DNA of 37,832 bases from positions 1 to 37,832 of IMG/VR virus record IMGVR_UViG_3300017989_000228. One strand, written 5' to 3'. The notes under the pieces were generated by a model. It saw only the letters and a program-made list of their open reading frames with translations. It searched no databases and had not been told where the DNA came from. How positions within the stretch are numbered: position 1 is the stretch's first letter; the number at the start of each line of letters is the position of its first letter. Of the stretch, positions 37,745-37,832 are shown piece by piece. The stretch comes from a virus. The translations under genes were made by a program, and so were the position numbers.

Positions 37745-37832
37745 AATATTTTACCGCCCTTTTTAATAGTTTCAATAGTTTTCTTTTTTCTCTTTTGTTC
37801 TTTATTGATTTATCATATTTAAGTGAGTTCCT
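37710..37832. repeat. terminal direct repeat, right copy
   Basis: Second copy of the 123-base end repeat. Removing it gives a 37,709-bp circle. The start codon of the 37511-37744 gene (base 37744) is inside this copy. Confidence 0.9.

Noticed and set aside
1-37832. Genome-wide reassignment of TAG to an amino acid
   Set aside because: TAG ends at least eight genes, several with overlap of the next start codon (terS/terL, HNH/membrane protein, organiser/primase). Only one TAG interrupts a recognised domain.
1-37832. tRNA, integrase, attachment sites, toxin-antitoxin system
   Set aside because: No cloverleaf with a T-loop was seen, no recombinase motifs, and although the ribbon-helix-helix genes resemble antitoxins, no partner toxin is recognisable.

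Overview
This window is a complete, circularly permuted genome of a tailed bacteriophage. Bases 1-123 are repeated exactly at 37710-37832, so the contig closes into a circle of 37,709 bp and the last gene (37511-37744) runs into the first (13-231). It is AT-rich, has strong AAGGAG-type ribosome sites and near-consensus TTGACA/TATATT promoters. Terminase, portal, scaffold, capsid, connector, tail-tube, chaperone and tape-measure genes occur in standard order and no contractile sheath is seen, so virions should be siphovirus-like. I recognise no integrase, partitioning gene or CI-type repressor, so a virulent lifestyle is likely but not proven. The host cannot be named from the sequence; two lipoprotein-like ORFs and several one-helix membrane proteins hint weakly at a Gram-negative host.

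Nearly all genes lie on the minus strand. Transcription runs leftward from about 10.0-10.6 kb through recombination and early genes (RAD52-like annealing protein, Gp157-like, zinc ribbons), then past a strong promoter with a highly structured leader at 6.6-6.8 kb into replication genes (replisome organiser with internal repeats, primase-helicase) and small nuclease and accessory genes (VRR-NUC, HNH). It continues across the junction to 37414. Another leftward block starts near 37.3 kb: terS, terL, then a second promoter plus leader, portal, scaffold, capsid, a group of putative head-surface proteins, connectors, tail tube, frameshifted tail chaperones, tape measure, tail tip/fibre genes and a lysis cassette ending near 11637.

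The only rightward transcription is a small cassette at 10.07-11.60 kb. It consists of three small ORFs with near-identical leaders, separated by related G-rich hairpins and closed by a rho-independent terminator. Two ribbon-helix-helix genes face two of these ORFs across back-to-back promoters, so the cassette looks like the regulatory hub.

Most notable: (1) a 248-nt ORF-less group I intron near the 5' end of the tail tube gene, with splice sites that restore a family-like tail-tube N-terminus; (2) a single in-frame amber codon splitting a T7/Twinkle-like primase-helicase just before Walker A; (3) two unrelated genes made of hexanucleotide repeats, a 55-aa Ser-X protein and a Gly-X protein; (4) a leader RNA with a 24-bp helix whose three non-Watson-Crick pairs are all G-U on the transcribed strand; (5) a -1 slippery heptamer GGGAAAC joining the tail chaperones; (6) 23-bp repeats inside the replication gene read in two different frames, suggesting an origin; (7) a seven-bladed propeller apparently inserted into a beta-helix tail protein.
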